From positions 1-64,000 of the forward strand of contig JBAZNU010000006.1 in NCBI GenBank assembly GCA_041649015.1: a stretch of DNA of 64,000 bases, in the 5' to 3' direction. Both the position numbers and the translations under genes were made by a program. Position 1 is the stretch's first letter. Every line of letters starts with the position of its first letter. The stretch is from Ignavibacteria bacterium. Its GTDB lineage: Bacteria > Bacteroidota > Ignavibacteria > Tepidaquicellales > Tepidaquicellaceae. The notes under the pieces were generated by a model, which worked only from the letters and a program-made list of their open reading frames with translations, was not told the origin of the DNA and made no database searches. Shown piece by piece: positions 34,687 through 42,658 of this stretch.

Positions 34687-36630
34687 TTATTTTTTAATAA
34701 TTGTAATAAAAGTTTTTAATAAGATTTCAATATCAAATTGTAAAGATTGATTCTTTGCATAGAAAATCAAATAATTATTTTCTTCTTCCTTATTATGAAT
34801 CTCCGAACCGTAAAGTTGAATCATACCGGTTAAACCTTTTTTACCAAGATAATCATAATCATAATCATCATACCAAATGGGAACACCAACAAAACTATAT
34901 TTCCCAGTGAAAACATACGGTAATGATAAAAGCTTATTTATACCTACTGAATTCTTTGTACCTACAATTTTTGAATAGATAAAAGCAAACGGGTACACAA
35001 GAATTAATAGAACAAAAGAAAGACTGATATCAAACAACCGCTTTGAAAATATATTCAATTTATTGTTAATATTATATTCAATTTCAATTAATGACAGATT
35101 ATCGATATCTCCTCGAATTTTTGATAATATGAGTTCATTTCCTGACGGAACAATTTTAAACTTAATATTTTTATCTTTGAAGGTCCACATTAACCTAAAA
35201 ATTTCTCTGGACTCGACATTTTCTCCAGAAAAAACCACTTCATTAATATTTTTTATAATAATTGTTTCTTTTAAATCTTCAAAGTCAGGCTCTCTTCCAT
35301 CGTGATCATAATAGGTAATATTATGTCTTGAATTAAACTTTTCTTCAATTGTATTGGTCAACTTATTCTTACTAACAACTAAGAGATTAACTTTATTGAG
35401 TAAAATGTTTTTTTCAACGAAAAAGTTTTTTATTTTTAAAACAGCTCTCCATGACAATAAAAATAATAGTGCCCATAATGTAGAAGTAAGGATAACCTCT
35501 CTTGAATATGCATACTCTTTAAGGAAGTAAGTAATAGAAGAATTAACGAAGAAACCGACAAAAATTGCATTAAAAGTTTTAAAAATTGATAGGCGAAATT
35601 TTCTTAGGTATATACCGAATAATCCCATTATTAATAACCAAATAAGGATATAAACGGAAATAATAAAAATATAATATTTATTCGGGAAAATATGGAACCT
35701 ATAATAAACAGATAGGAGAAATGACAAGAATAGAAATGCAGCATCAATTAAAACGGGATAAATAATCTTAAGACTTCTTTTAGTGTAGGAAATTAAAGAT
35801 CTTAGAAATATACCAAACTTCAACAAATAAGATAAAATTCTTGAACTGGATTTAAGATTTTTATTTACAAAGATAGACATGGCACCGTAAAAATTACTTA
35901 CGTATGAAAACTTTGTTTTACTGGTACTTTCACCTTTAAGATGGATAGTAGTGACTTTGGGATAATAAAATATTTTGTAACCTGCTTTTTTAATTCTGTA
36001 ACATAAATCTATGTCCTCACCATACATAAAATAATCTTCGTCGAAATATCCTACTATATCCAGTACATCCTTTTTCATAAACATAAAAGCACCACATATA
36101 GAATCGACTTCGGTGACTTCATTTTCATCCAGATAAGTTAGGTTATATCTACTAAAGAGTTTAGATTTAGGAAAAAGTCTTGAGAGTCCCAGTATTCTAG
36201 GTAAAGCAGCAGAAAGAGTGGGAAAACTTCTACGGCAAGCACTATCGAGTTTTCCATTTCGAAGAATTAATTTGGAAGATACAGCTCCTATACCGGGGTT
36301 AGCTTTGTAGAATTCTATCAGCTTATCAAAAGTCCCCTCTTCAAGAATTGTATCCGGATTTAGAACCAGAATGTACTCACCTTCAGCCTTTTTTAATGCA
36401 ATGTTATTAGCTTTCGCGAAACCGATATTCTTATTGTTATAAATTCCTATAACATCTGGGTATTTAGATGTGATAAACTCAAAGCTGTTATCAACTGAGT
36501 GATTATCAACTAAAAATATTTGTATGTCATATCCTTTTGAGGCTTTATAAACAGATGAAATACAGTTGTCAACTAAATCCTTTACATTATAATTGACAAT
36601 GATTACCGATATGTCAAATTTTTTGTTCAG
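34687..36630 (-). CDS. GT2 glycosyltransferase fused to a degenerate polyprenyl glycosylphosphotransferase
   Basis: The first in-frame ATG (36084) lies inside the GT2 domain, so it is not the start. Reading upstream, the frame stays open to a TAA two codons before CTG at 36630-36628, and that CTG overlaps the upstream stop as CTGA. From it the product is 647 residues. GT2 domain, about 1-285: KFDISVIIVNYNV, VDNHSVDNS, NPD at 91-93, and FMYGEDIDLCYR. Next come four to five membrane helices and a CoA-binding-like region (about 285-525). Last is a glycosylphosphotransferase end (530-647) with KRLFD, SFVGVP and KKGLTGM, but no KFRSM or DELPQ-like core. It probably adds a sugar at the membrane; phosphotransferase activity is unlikely. 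Confidence 0.8.
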   Translation of the reverse strand: MNKKFDISVIIVNYNVKDLVDNCISSVYKASKGYDIQIFLVDNHSVDNSFEFITSKYPDVIGIYNNKNIGFAKANNIALKKAEGEYILVLNPDTILEEGTFDKLIEFYKANPGIGAVSSKLILRNGKLDSACRRSFPTLSAALPRILGLSRLFPKSKLFSRYNLTYLDENEVTEVDSICGAFMFMKKDVLDIVGYFDEDYFMYGEDIDLCYRIKKAGYKIFYYPKVTTIHLKGESTSKTKFSYVSNFYGAMSIFVNKNLKSSSRILSYLLKFGIFLRSLISYTKRSLKIIYPVLIDAAFLFLSFLLSVYYRFHIFPNKYYIFIISVYILIWLLIMGLFGIYLRKFRLSIFKTFNAIFVGFFVNSSITYFLKEYAYSREVILTSTLWALLFLLSWRAVLKIKNFFVEKNILLNKVNLLVVSKNKLTNTIEEKFNSRHNITYYDHDGREPDFEDLKETIIIKNINEVVFSGENVESREIFRLMWTFKDKNIKFKIVPSGNELILSKIRGDIDNLSLIEIEYNINNKLNIFSKRLFDISLSFVLLILVYPFAFIYSKIVGTKNSVGINKLLSLPYVFTGKYSFVGVPIWYDDYDYDYLGKKGLTGMIQLYGSEIHNKEEENNYLIFYAKNQSLQFDIEILLKTFITIIKK

Positions 36631-37349
36631 AGTTTACCAAATATCGATTTAATTTTCAGTTTCCAGACTACAAAAAATGCTTCATAAACAACTTTATTGG
36701 ACATTTTTGAATGGCCTGCTCTGCGATCAATAAAAAGTATTGGAATTTCAGCTATTCTAAATTTCTTTTTGTAATACTTGAACTTCATTTCAATTTGGAA
36801 TGAATAGCCGTTTGATTTGATATTATCCAGATCGATTTGAGAAAGTTTGGATACGACATAACACGCAAATCCAGCGGTGGTATCATGAACTTTTAGACCT
36901 GTAATAATCCTTGTATAAATGTTTGCAAAGTAACTAAGAAATAATCTTCTTATGGGCCAGTTCACTACAGATACACCATTAATATATCTAGAACCTACAA
37001 CAAGGTCATACCCCTCTTCCATTTTTGCTAAGAATTCAGGAAGGTATTTGGGATCATGGGAGAAATCGGCATCCATTTCATAAACATAATCAAACTTATT
37101 TTGAATAGAGAATTTAAAACCAGCAATGTAGGCAGTACCAAGACCCATTTTCTTTTCCCTTTTTAATACAAATACATTAGGATTACTCAAATTCTCAACC
37201 ATTTGCGCTGTTCCGTCTGGTGAATTATCATCAACCACCAGCACATTAAATTCGTAATCAGGAGTAGTTTTATTTAATACTTCAGGAATTATCTTAAGTA
37301 TATTTTCAGATTCATTGTATGTGGGTATTATTACGAGTACACGTTTCAT
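36627..37349 (-). CDS. Polyprenol-phosphate mannosyltransferase-like GT2 (DPM1 type)
   Basis: This is a 240-residue GT-A enzyme. It has VLVIIPTYNESENI at the N-terminus, VVDDNSPDGTA, and the catalytic DADFSHDP (about 93-100). LVVGSRYINGVSVVNWP is typical of dolichyl-phosphate mannose synthases without membrane anchors. It probably loads a sugar from a nucleotide donor (GDP- or UDP-sugar) onto polyprenyl phosphate. It abuts the glycosylphosphotransferase upstream (0 nt) and overlaps the GT2 fusion gene by 4 bases. Confidence 0.92.
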   Translation of the reverse strand: MKRVLVIIPTYNESENILKIIPEVLNKTTPDYEFNVLVVDDNSPDGTAQMVENLSNPNVFVLKREKKMGLGTAYIAGFKFSIQNKFDYVYEMDADFSHDPKYLPEFLAKMEEGYDLVVGSRYINGVSVVNWPIRRLFLSYFANIYTRIITGLKVHDTTAGFACYVVSKLSQIDLDNIKSNGYSFQIEMKFKYYKKKFRIAEIPILFIDRRAGHSKMSNKVVYEAFFVVWKLKIKSIFGKL

Positions 37350-38672
37350 TTATTTTCCCCTAAAACTAAATATCAAAATTAATGTGTTAAGAATTATTTT
37401 AAAATCAAGCAGTAAGCTCATATTCTCAAGATAATAGAAATCATATTGCAATTTTTTATTATAATCATCAGATGTGTAATAAGATTTTTGTTTAATCTGA
37501 GCCCATCCTGTAATACCAGGTTTTACTTTCATACGTCTTGAGAAATAAGGTATTTCCGAAGAAAGTTTTTTTACAATCTCAGGGCGTTCGGGTTCAGGTC
37601 CTACCAGACTCATTTTATTAAGAATAACATTCAATAATTGGGGCATTTCATTAATCCACAACTTTGATAACAATTTGTCAAATCCTTTATCGTTAGTTAG
37701 AAATTTTATACTATTAAAGGTTTTAGATCTTTTTCCTACTTTTTTATCAACATCAAAAATCTTTTTGTAAATTAATAGATTAACTATTGACACGATAAAC
37801 AGCAGCGGGGATATAACTATTATTATAATTAAAGAGCAAACTAAATCAAATAGACGCTTGATTATTGTTGATGTGAAAGGCATCAATTCTGTTTTCACTT
37901 CAACCAACGGAATCCCATGTACTTGCTCTGATTTAACCATACCACTTACGATTTCATAAACTCCGGGTACAATTTTGACATTTACATTCAAGTCTGAACA
38001 AATATTTAAAGTTGAAATAACAAGCTCTTCGTATTTTTGATCTGATGCTATAATAACTTCAACAATATCATTCTTTTGAATTACAGAACTTAAATCTGAA
38101 AGCAGACCGATTTCTTCAAAACTTTCTATTTTATCATTAACACTAATGAATCCTGCGAATTTGTATCCTAATTTGGGGTAAGTATATATGAGATCCTTCA
38201 CTTCATTTGCTTTCTCTCCTGTACCTATTATTAGTGTATTTCTAAGACCAAATCCTTTTTTAAGCATCCTTAACTGAAATCCACGAATAATCATCCTTCC
38301 AAGTGACACCCAAAATATAAGTAAAGCCCAATAAATAATTATCAAAAATCTCGATACAATCTGTGCTTCTTTATAATAATCATCAAGAAATATTGCAAAG
38401 AAAAGTATAAAACAGCCTAAACTAATTGCGCGAAAGAGCGTTGTAAATTCGTCGAAACGGGATCTAACAAACCAATGTCTGTATAAACCTGCAATATAAA
38501 ATATGAATAACCAGTAAACAAAAATGAGTAACATCGGTGCCCAGAATGAAGGTGGATTTGTGAAAATAATCCATCCACTTTCAATTCTAATGTAGTAATA
38601 TATAGACCAGGAAAGGTTTACAAATATTATATCTGAAATTAATAACAGTATTAATTCTTTTTTCGAGGACAA
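37350..38672 (-). CDS. Polyprenyl glycosylphosphotransferase (WbaP/WcaJ type), altered dyad
   Basis: Such enzymes start glycan chains by moving a sugar-1-phosphate to undecaprenyl phosphate. The 440-residue product has four N-terminal membrane helices and a Rossmann-like CoA-binding domain (LIIGTGEKANEV, about 150-260). The catalytic end runs from KRLFD (272): IKFL in place of KFRS, NEMPQLLNV, KMSLVGPEPERP, and KPGITGWAQI. The dyad usually read as Asp-Glu appears as Asn341-Glu342. This is the more complete of two such domains in the operon, so it may still be the initiating enzyme. Confidence 0.88.
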   Translation of the reverse strand: MSSKKELILLLISDIIFVNLSWSIYYYIRIESGWIIFTNPPSFWAPMLLIFVYWLFIFYIAGLYRHWFVRSRFDEFTTLFRAISLGCFILFFAIFLDDYYKEAQIVSRFLIIIYWALLIFWVSLGRMIIRGFQLRMLKKGFGLRNTLIIGTGEKANEVKDLIYTYPKLGYKFAGFISVNDKIESFEEIGLLSDLSSVIQKNDIVEVIIASDQKYEELVISTLNICSDLNVNVKIVPGVYEIVSGMVKSEQVHGIPLVEVKTELMPFTSTIIKRLFDLVCSLIIIIVISPLLFIVSIVNLLIYKKIFDVDKKVGKRSKTFNSIKFLTNDKGFDKLLSKLWINEMPQLLNVILNKMSLVGPEPERPEIVKKLSSEIPYFSRRMKVKPGITGWAQIKQKSYYTSDDYNKKLQYDFYYLENMSLLLDFKIILNTLILIFSFRGK

Positions 38673-38690
38673 AGTATTTTCTTAAAATTA

Positions 38691-39401
38691 CTAAAGAATC
38701 TTATAGCCCGCTGTTTTAGCGTCATTATAAAACATTTTCACAGTATCGAGAGATAAATCACCAAGATCCATACCTACCATGTTTAATTTTTTCAGTAAAT
38801 CGCTTGTAACAGTAATAATATCGCATCCACAATCCTGTGCTTGAAAAATATTAAGTAGTTCGCGAGAACTTGCCCAAAGAAGTTCAAGATTGCGTTTTGG
38901 AGCAAGTATAGATTTTGCCTCTTTCATGATAGGAATGGGATTAACTCCAGTATCAGCAATCCTACCTGCAAAAACCGAAATAATTGACTTTGAATTTTCA
39001 TTAAGATTGTCAAATAAATCTTGCACCTGCTTCAAAGTTAATATTGCTGTTATGTTAAGTTTAATGCCTCTTTTATCAAGGGATTTTATTAAATCAACAG
39101 AAGATTCTCTTTTAGTATTTGTAACAGGAATTTTCACGTAAATATTTTCACCCCAACTCGATATTTTAATTGCTTCTTTCTCCATGCTTTCAAAATCATC
39201 AGAAAATACTTCAAATGAAATAGGAAGATTATTTACATTTTTAATCGCTTCTTTTGCAAATTTCTCATAATCTGTAATCCCGCTTTTCTTCATGAGTGTA
39301 GGATTTGTCGTAAAACCGCTTATAATGCCAAGCTTAGAGGCTTTCTCCATTTCAATGACATCCGCACCGTCGCTGAATATCTTTATTTTTAAATTCATCA
39401 T
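38691..39401 (-). CDS. Transaldolase-family protein
   Basis: This 236-residue TIM barrel belongs to the small transaldolase/fructose-6-phosphate aldolase group. It has GFTTNPTLMKKSG near the N-terminus, the Schiff-base Lys in NIYVKIPVTN (Lys about 89), and LNITAILTLKQV and SVFAGRIADTG. Transaldolase yields sedoheptulose 7-phosphate, which is the substrate of the heptose isomerase encoded next upstream. Its place in the operon suggests it feeds heptose synthesis. The spacing is 10 nt. Confidence 0.9.
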   Translation of the reverse strand: MMNLKIKIFSDGADVIEMEKASKLGIISGFTTNPTLMKKSGITDYEKFAKEAIKNVNNLPISFEVFSDDFESMEKEAIKISSWGENIYVKIPVTNTKRESSVDLIKSLDKRGIKLNITAILTLKQVQDLFDNLNENSKSIISVFAGRIADTGVNPIPIMKEAKSILAPKRNLELLWASSRELLNIFQAQDCGCDIITVTSDLLKKLNMVGMDLGDLSLDTVKMFYNDAKTAGYKIL

Positions 39402-39411
39402 AGATTATTGG

Positions 39412-40011
39412 TTACTTTGTTGATTCCCATTTCATTTCGTTTACTTTTAAATCAGGATGTGTTGCAATACAATGAAGAACAACTGACTGAAAAGATTCGG
39501 AATGCGGAGTTATACTGCCTTCGCTAATTACAGGAATAATAACACAACTCGTAGAATTTCTTGAAGTATAACCCCCATCCTTACCGACAATTCCCATTAT
39601 TTTGGAATTCATTTTTTTTGCCAAATCAATTGCCCTAATAAGATTAACGCTGATATTTTTTTCGGCATTGCCACCTCCAACTGATAGAATTAATATTCCA
39701 TCTTTATCATTTAATTTACTTGTTTCTAACCATTTTACAAATACAGTTTCCCAACCGTCATCGTTGACACGGGCAGTCAACTCAGATACATTATCTGTAG
39801 GAGTATAAGATTCAATACCGCAAATTTTTCTAAAGTCATTAACAGAATGTGAAGCATTTGCCGCACTGCCTCCGACACCAAGTATAAATAAACGACCTCC
39901 TGAATCTTTTACATACTTCAAGTCCTTAACAATACCTTCAATATTCTCTTTCCTAATTGAAGAAGCAACTTCTTTTACTTCTTCAAAATAATTTTCAATG
40001 TATTTTTCCAA
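39412..40011 (-). CDS. SIS-domain sugar-phosphate isomerase, GmhA-like
   Basis: This 199-residue single SIS domain has GGRLFILGVGGSAANASHSVND (phosphosugar loop) and ILILSVGGGNAEKN. It resembles phosphoheptose isomerase GmhA, which turns sedoheptulose 7-phosphate into heptose 7-phosphate. Compared with E. coli GmhA, the metal-site His is kept (ASHSVND), but the matching Glu reads Asp and the C-terminal His is shifted. The neighbours (HddA- and HddC-like, transaldolase) favour a heptose role. Other SIS isomerases are the alternative. Confidence 0.8.
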   Translation of the reverse strand: MEKYIENYFEEVKEVASSIRKENIEGIVKDLKYVKDSGGRLFILGVGGSAANASHSVNDFRKICGIESYTPTDNVSELTARVNDDGWETVFVKWLETSKLNDKDGILILSVGGGNAEKNISVNLIRAIDLAKKMNSKIMGIVGKDGGYTSRNSTSCVIIPVISEGSITPHSESFQSVVLHCIATHPDLKVNEMKWESTK

Positions 40012-40016
40012 TAAAA

Positions 40017-40727
40017 TTATATTTGCTTACTTTTCAAATAATTTTTTAAATCTTCTATGCCCTCGAAAGAACCTATTTCGTAAAATCTTTTGTGAACTTC
40101 AAAACCTAACAATTGATTTTTTTTAATCAGATTTTTGAAAATGTCCTTCAAATCAAAACAGTTTTGATTTAAGTAATCATTAAAAGCATCTTTCCTCAGA
40201 ATACTAAATCCATAATCTATATAATCAAATTCAGGGTCCTCCTGTTTATCATATTTTATGATTTTACCGTCTCTGAAAATAATGTTACTTTTATCCCATT
40301 TTCCTTGATTCTTTAGAACGGACATCAAGCCTAATTTATTAAAATCATTAAAATAATTCAGAATTTCAATGTAATCAATATCCAAATAAGAATCTCCGTA
40401 CAATACCATAAACGGATCGGATAGCAAAGGGAAAGCATTTTTTATTGCTCCGCCAGTTCCAAGAAGTGAAACACCATCATATGAATATTTGAGATTTACA
40501 AAATTGCCATACTTATTTCCCAAGAAATCTTCAATTGGTTTTGCTAGATTCCCAAGACATAAAACTACTTCTTTTATTCCATTTTGCTCGATTAATTTTA
40601 ACTGATGATTGATAAATGGTTCACCATTTATATCAATTAGAGATTTTGGTATCGTAAGTGTAACCGGATAGAGCCTTGTCGCCATACCACCTGCTAGTAT
40701 GACTAAAGTATTTTTTATTGACATCAA
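40017..40727 (-). CDS. Sugar-1-phosphate nucleotidyltransferase, HddC-like
   Basis: This 236-residue protein has the nucleotide-binding signature LAGGMATRLYPVTLTIPKSL near the N-terminus. A DNA/RNA-like DSY segment for the metal (VLYGDSYLDIDY) and a LGTGGAIKNA region follow. In heptose clusters HddC joins D-glycero-D-manno-heptose 1-phosphate to GMP, giving GDP-heptose; this gene overlaps an HddA-like kinase by 4 bases, which supports that role. Mannose-1-phosphate guanylyltransferase is the alternative. Confidence 0.85.
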   Translation of the reverse strand: MMSIKNTLVILAGGMATRLYPVTLTIPKSLIDINGEPFINHQLKLIEQNGIKEVVLCLGNLAKPIEDFLGNKYGNFVNLKYSYDGVSLLGTGGAIKNAFPLLSDPFMVLYGDSYLDIDYIEILNYFNDFNKLGLMSVLKNQGKWDKSNIIFRDGKIIKYDKQEDPEFDYIDYGFSILRKDAFNDYLNQNCFDLKDIFKNLIKKNQLLGFEVHKRFYEIGSFEGIEDLKNYLKSKQI

Positions 40728-41707
40728 GCGGAAAATATTTTCTTGGCTCCTTCAAATTCAAAGGAAAACCATGTAGGCTTCAAACCGTAATTCCTTAAAG
40801 CATCTATTAATTTCGGTTTATTTTTATGACAATATAAAAGTAAAAAACCACCGCCGCCTGCTCCTACCACCTTTCCACCGAGTGCCCCATTTTTCAATGC
40901 TATATCATATGCCTCATCTATAAAAGGATCAGATATTTTGTTTGAAAGTCCTTTCTTCGTCAGCCAGTGATTGTGCAGTACCTCACCAAACTCATTAATT
41001 TTTCCATCTTCAAGAATTTTCTTTGTGTAAAGTCCTATTTCTTTTATTTTGTGAAGTTTCTCGATTGTATCTTTGTCATTTTTCATGCTTTTTTCATTCT
41101 GCTCTTTAAGAATTAAACTCGCCGACCTGTTTTTATTTAGATAAAATAAAAATATATTGTTCTGAAGTTCTATCATCATTTCCTCTTTAATACGCAGCGG
41201 CTCAACCCTCACTGTACCGTCTTTTTCAAAATAATAAGCATTAAACCCGCCGAATGCCGATGCATATTGGTCTTGTTTGCCGATCGGTTCATTCAAAACA
41301 TTTATTTCAATATGACAGGCAGATTCTGCAAGCTTATGAATTCCTATATAATCCCTTTTATATGCATATAATGCATTCAATAATGCTACAGTAAAAGTCG
41401 ATGATGTTCCAAGCCCGCAGTTTGAAGGAACATCGGCTATGGAAACAATCTCAACCTTGCCTTCTATTCCTACGTACTTGATTGATTCTCTGAATATTGG
41501 ATGCTCAATTTCTTCTATCGTGTTTATTATCTCTGTTTTTGAATACGAAAGACGGAAGTTTTCCTCAAACCTTCTGTTTAGAAGTATATACACAAATTTA
41601 TTAATCGATGTCGCAAGTAGAAAACCCCCGTATTCTCTGTAATAAGATGCAAGGTCAGTTCCACCTCCGCCCATCGAAAGTCTTACAGGTGCTTTTGAAA
41701 GGATCAT
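40724..41707 (-). CDS. GHMP kinase, HddA-like (heptose 7-phosphate kinase)
   Basis: This 327-residue kinase has the N-terminal SKAPVRLSMGGGGTDL and the ATP loop PSNCGLGTSSTF (about 94-105). The C-terminal GGKVVGAGGGGFLLLY motif is also present. These match D-glycero-D-manno-heptose 7-phosphate kinase (HddA) and related sugar kinases. It overlaps both neighbours by 4 bases (ATGA type), so it is translated together with the nucleotidyltransferase and the epimerase. A GmhB-type phosphatase needed between kinase and nucleotidyltransferase is not in the window. Confidence 0.88.
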   Translation of the reverse strand: MILSKAPVRLSMGGGGTDLASYYREYGGFLLATSINKFVYILLNRRFEENFRLSYSKTEIINTIEEIEHPIFRESIKYVGIEGKVEIVSIADVPSNCGLGTSSTFTVALLNALYAYKRDYIGIHKLAESACHIEINVLNEPIGKQDQYASAFGGFNAYYFEKDGTVRVEPLRIKEEMMIELQNNIFLFYLNKNRSASLILKEQNEKSMKNDKDTIEKLHKIKEIGLYTKKILEDGKINEFGEVLHNHWLTKKGLSNKISDPFIDEAYDIALKNGALGGKVVGAGGGGFLLLYCHKNKPKLIDALRNYGLKPTWFSFEFEGAKKIFSA

Positions 41708-42657
41708 TGATTCTTTAATTTATTGTACATCTGTGAAACAGACTCAAAAATTGCTTGTTTTGAATTGAACTGGTTTTTCCAACCGAGATTTCTAATCTTT
41801 TCTGAGTTTAATCGGACGATAGGTACATCTCCTTTCCAACCTCTATCACCATCTCCAAAGTTTAATTTTGTATTTTTCAACCCCATCACATCAAGTACTA
41901 ATTCCGCAATTTCTTTTACAGTTATATAATCAGTCGTCGCTACGTTAAAATACGAATATCCATGTAGGAATCTTGTCTCAACAAGTCTGATTGCATTTAA
42001 TACATCATAAACATATATATAAGATTTGCTTTGCGTACCATTACCCAGAATATCGAGTTCAACAGGATTTTTAATTAGTTTATTAATAAAATCAAATCCA
42101 ACACCGTGTGTTTGATTTGGACCGACAACATTTGCAAAACGGAATGCCGCAGCATTAAGCCCGAACATAAAACAATATGAACTTATTAATGCCTCTCCGC
42201 TAAGCTTGCTGGCTCCATAAGTGGATATCGGTACCATCGGTGAATAATCTTCATCTGTTTCAACATATCCAACGTCGCCGTAAACACCGCTTCCTGAAGC
42301 ATATATTAGCTTCGGTACACCATTTCTTCGTACTGCTTCAAGTATGTTATTCGTTAAATATGTACCTTCCCAAAAATCGATGTCTGGTTGAGTTATTGCT
42401 TTTGATATATCTGGATTTGATGCGAAATGATAAACACAATCTGATTTTTTCATTGCATCAACAAGCATATCTATATCTTTTATATCTCCTTTTATGATGT
42501 TAAGCCTCGCATCATCTATTACTTCTTCAAGGTGCCACATCTGCCCTGAAGTGAAATTATCAAATACTGTTACCAAAGATTCGCTTTCTTCTTTGAGAAT
42601 TTTTCGAACTAAATGACTTCCTATAAAACCCGCGCCTCCTGCTATAAAATAATTCAT
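41704..42657 (-). CDS. NAD-dependent sugar epimerase/dehydratase (extended SDR)
   Basis: This 317-residue protein starts with FIAGGAGFIGSHLVRKI and has the active-site STYGASK (YxxxK). It also has the FRFANVVGPNQTHGVGFDFI and GNGTQSKSYIYVYDV stretches of the UDP-glucose 4-epimerase/GDP-sugar group. Next to the HddA/HddC-like genes it may change the heptose or another nucleotide sugar. The start is 1 nt after the GT2 gene upstream. Confidence 0.88.
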   Translation of the reverse strand: MNYFIAGGAGFIGSHLVRKILKEESESLVTVFDNFTSGQMWHLEEVIDDARLNIIKGDIKDIDMLVDAMKKSDCVYHFASNPDISKAITQPDIDFWEGTYLTNNILEAVRRNGVPKLIYASGSGVYGDVGYVETDEDYSPMVPISTYGASKLSGEALISSYCFMFGLNAAAFRFANVVGPNQTHGVGFDFINKLIKNPVELDILGNGTQSKSYIYVYDVLNAIRLVETRFLHGYSYFNVATTDYITVKEIAELVLDVMGLKNTKLNFGDGDRGWKGDVPIVRLNSEKIRNLGWKNQFNSKQAIFESVSQMYNKLKNQ

Positions 42658-42658
42658 G

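Noticed and set aside
34687..36630. Frameshift or pseudogene as explanation for the missing ATG of the GT2 fusion
   Set aside because: The frame is continuous and the full GT2 domain is present in one frame; only the start codon is unusual.
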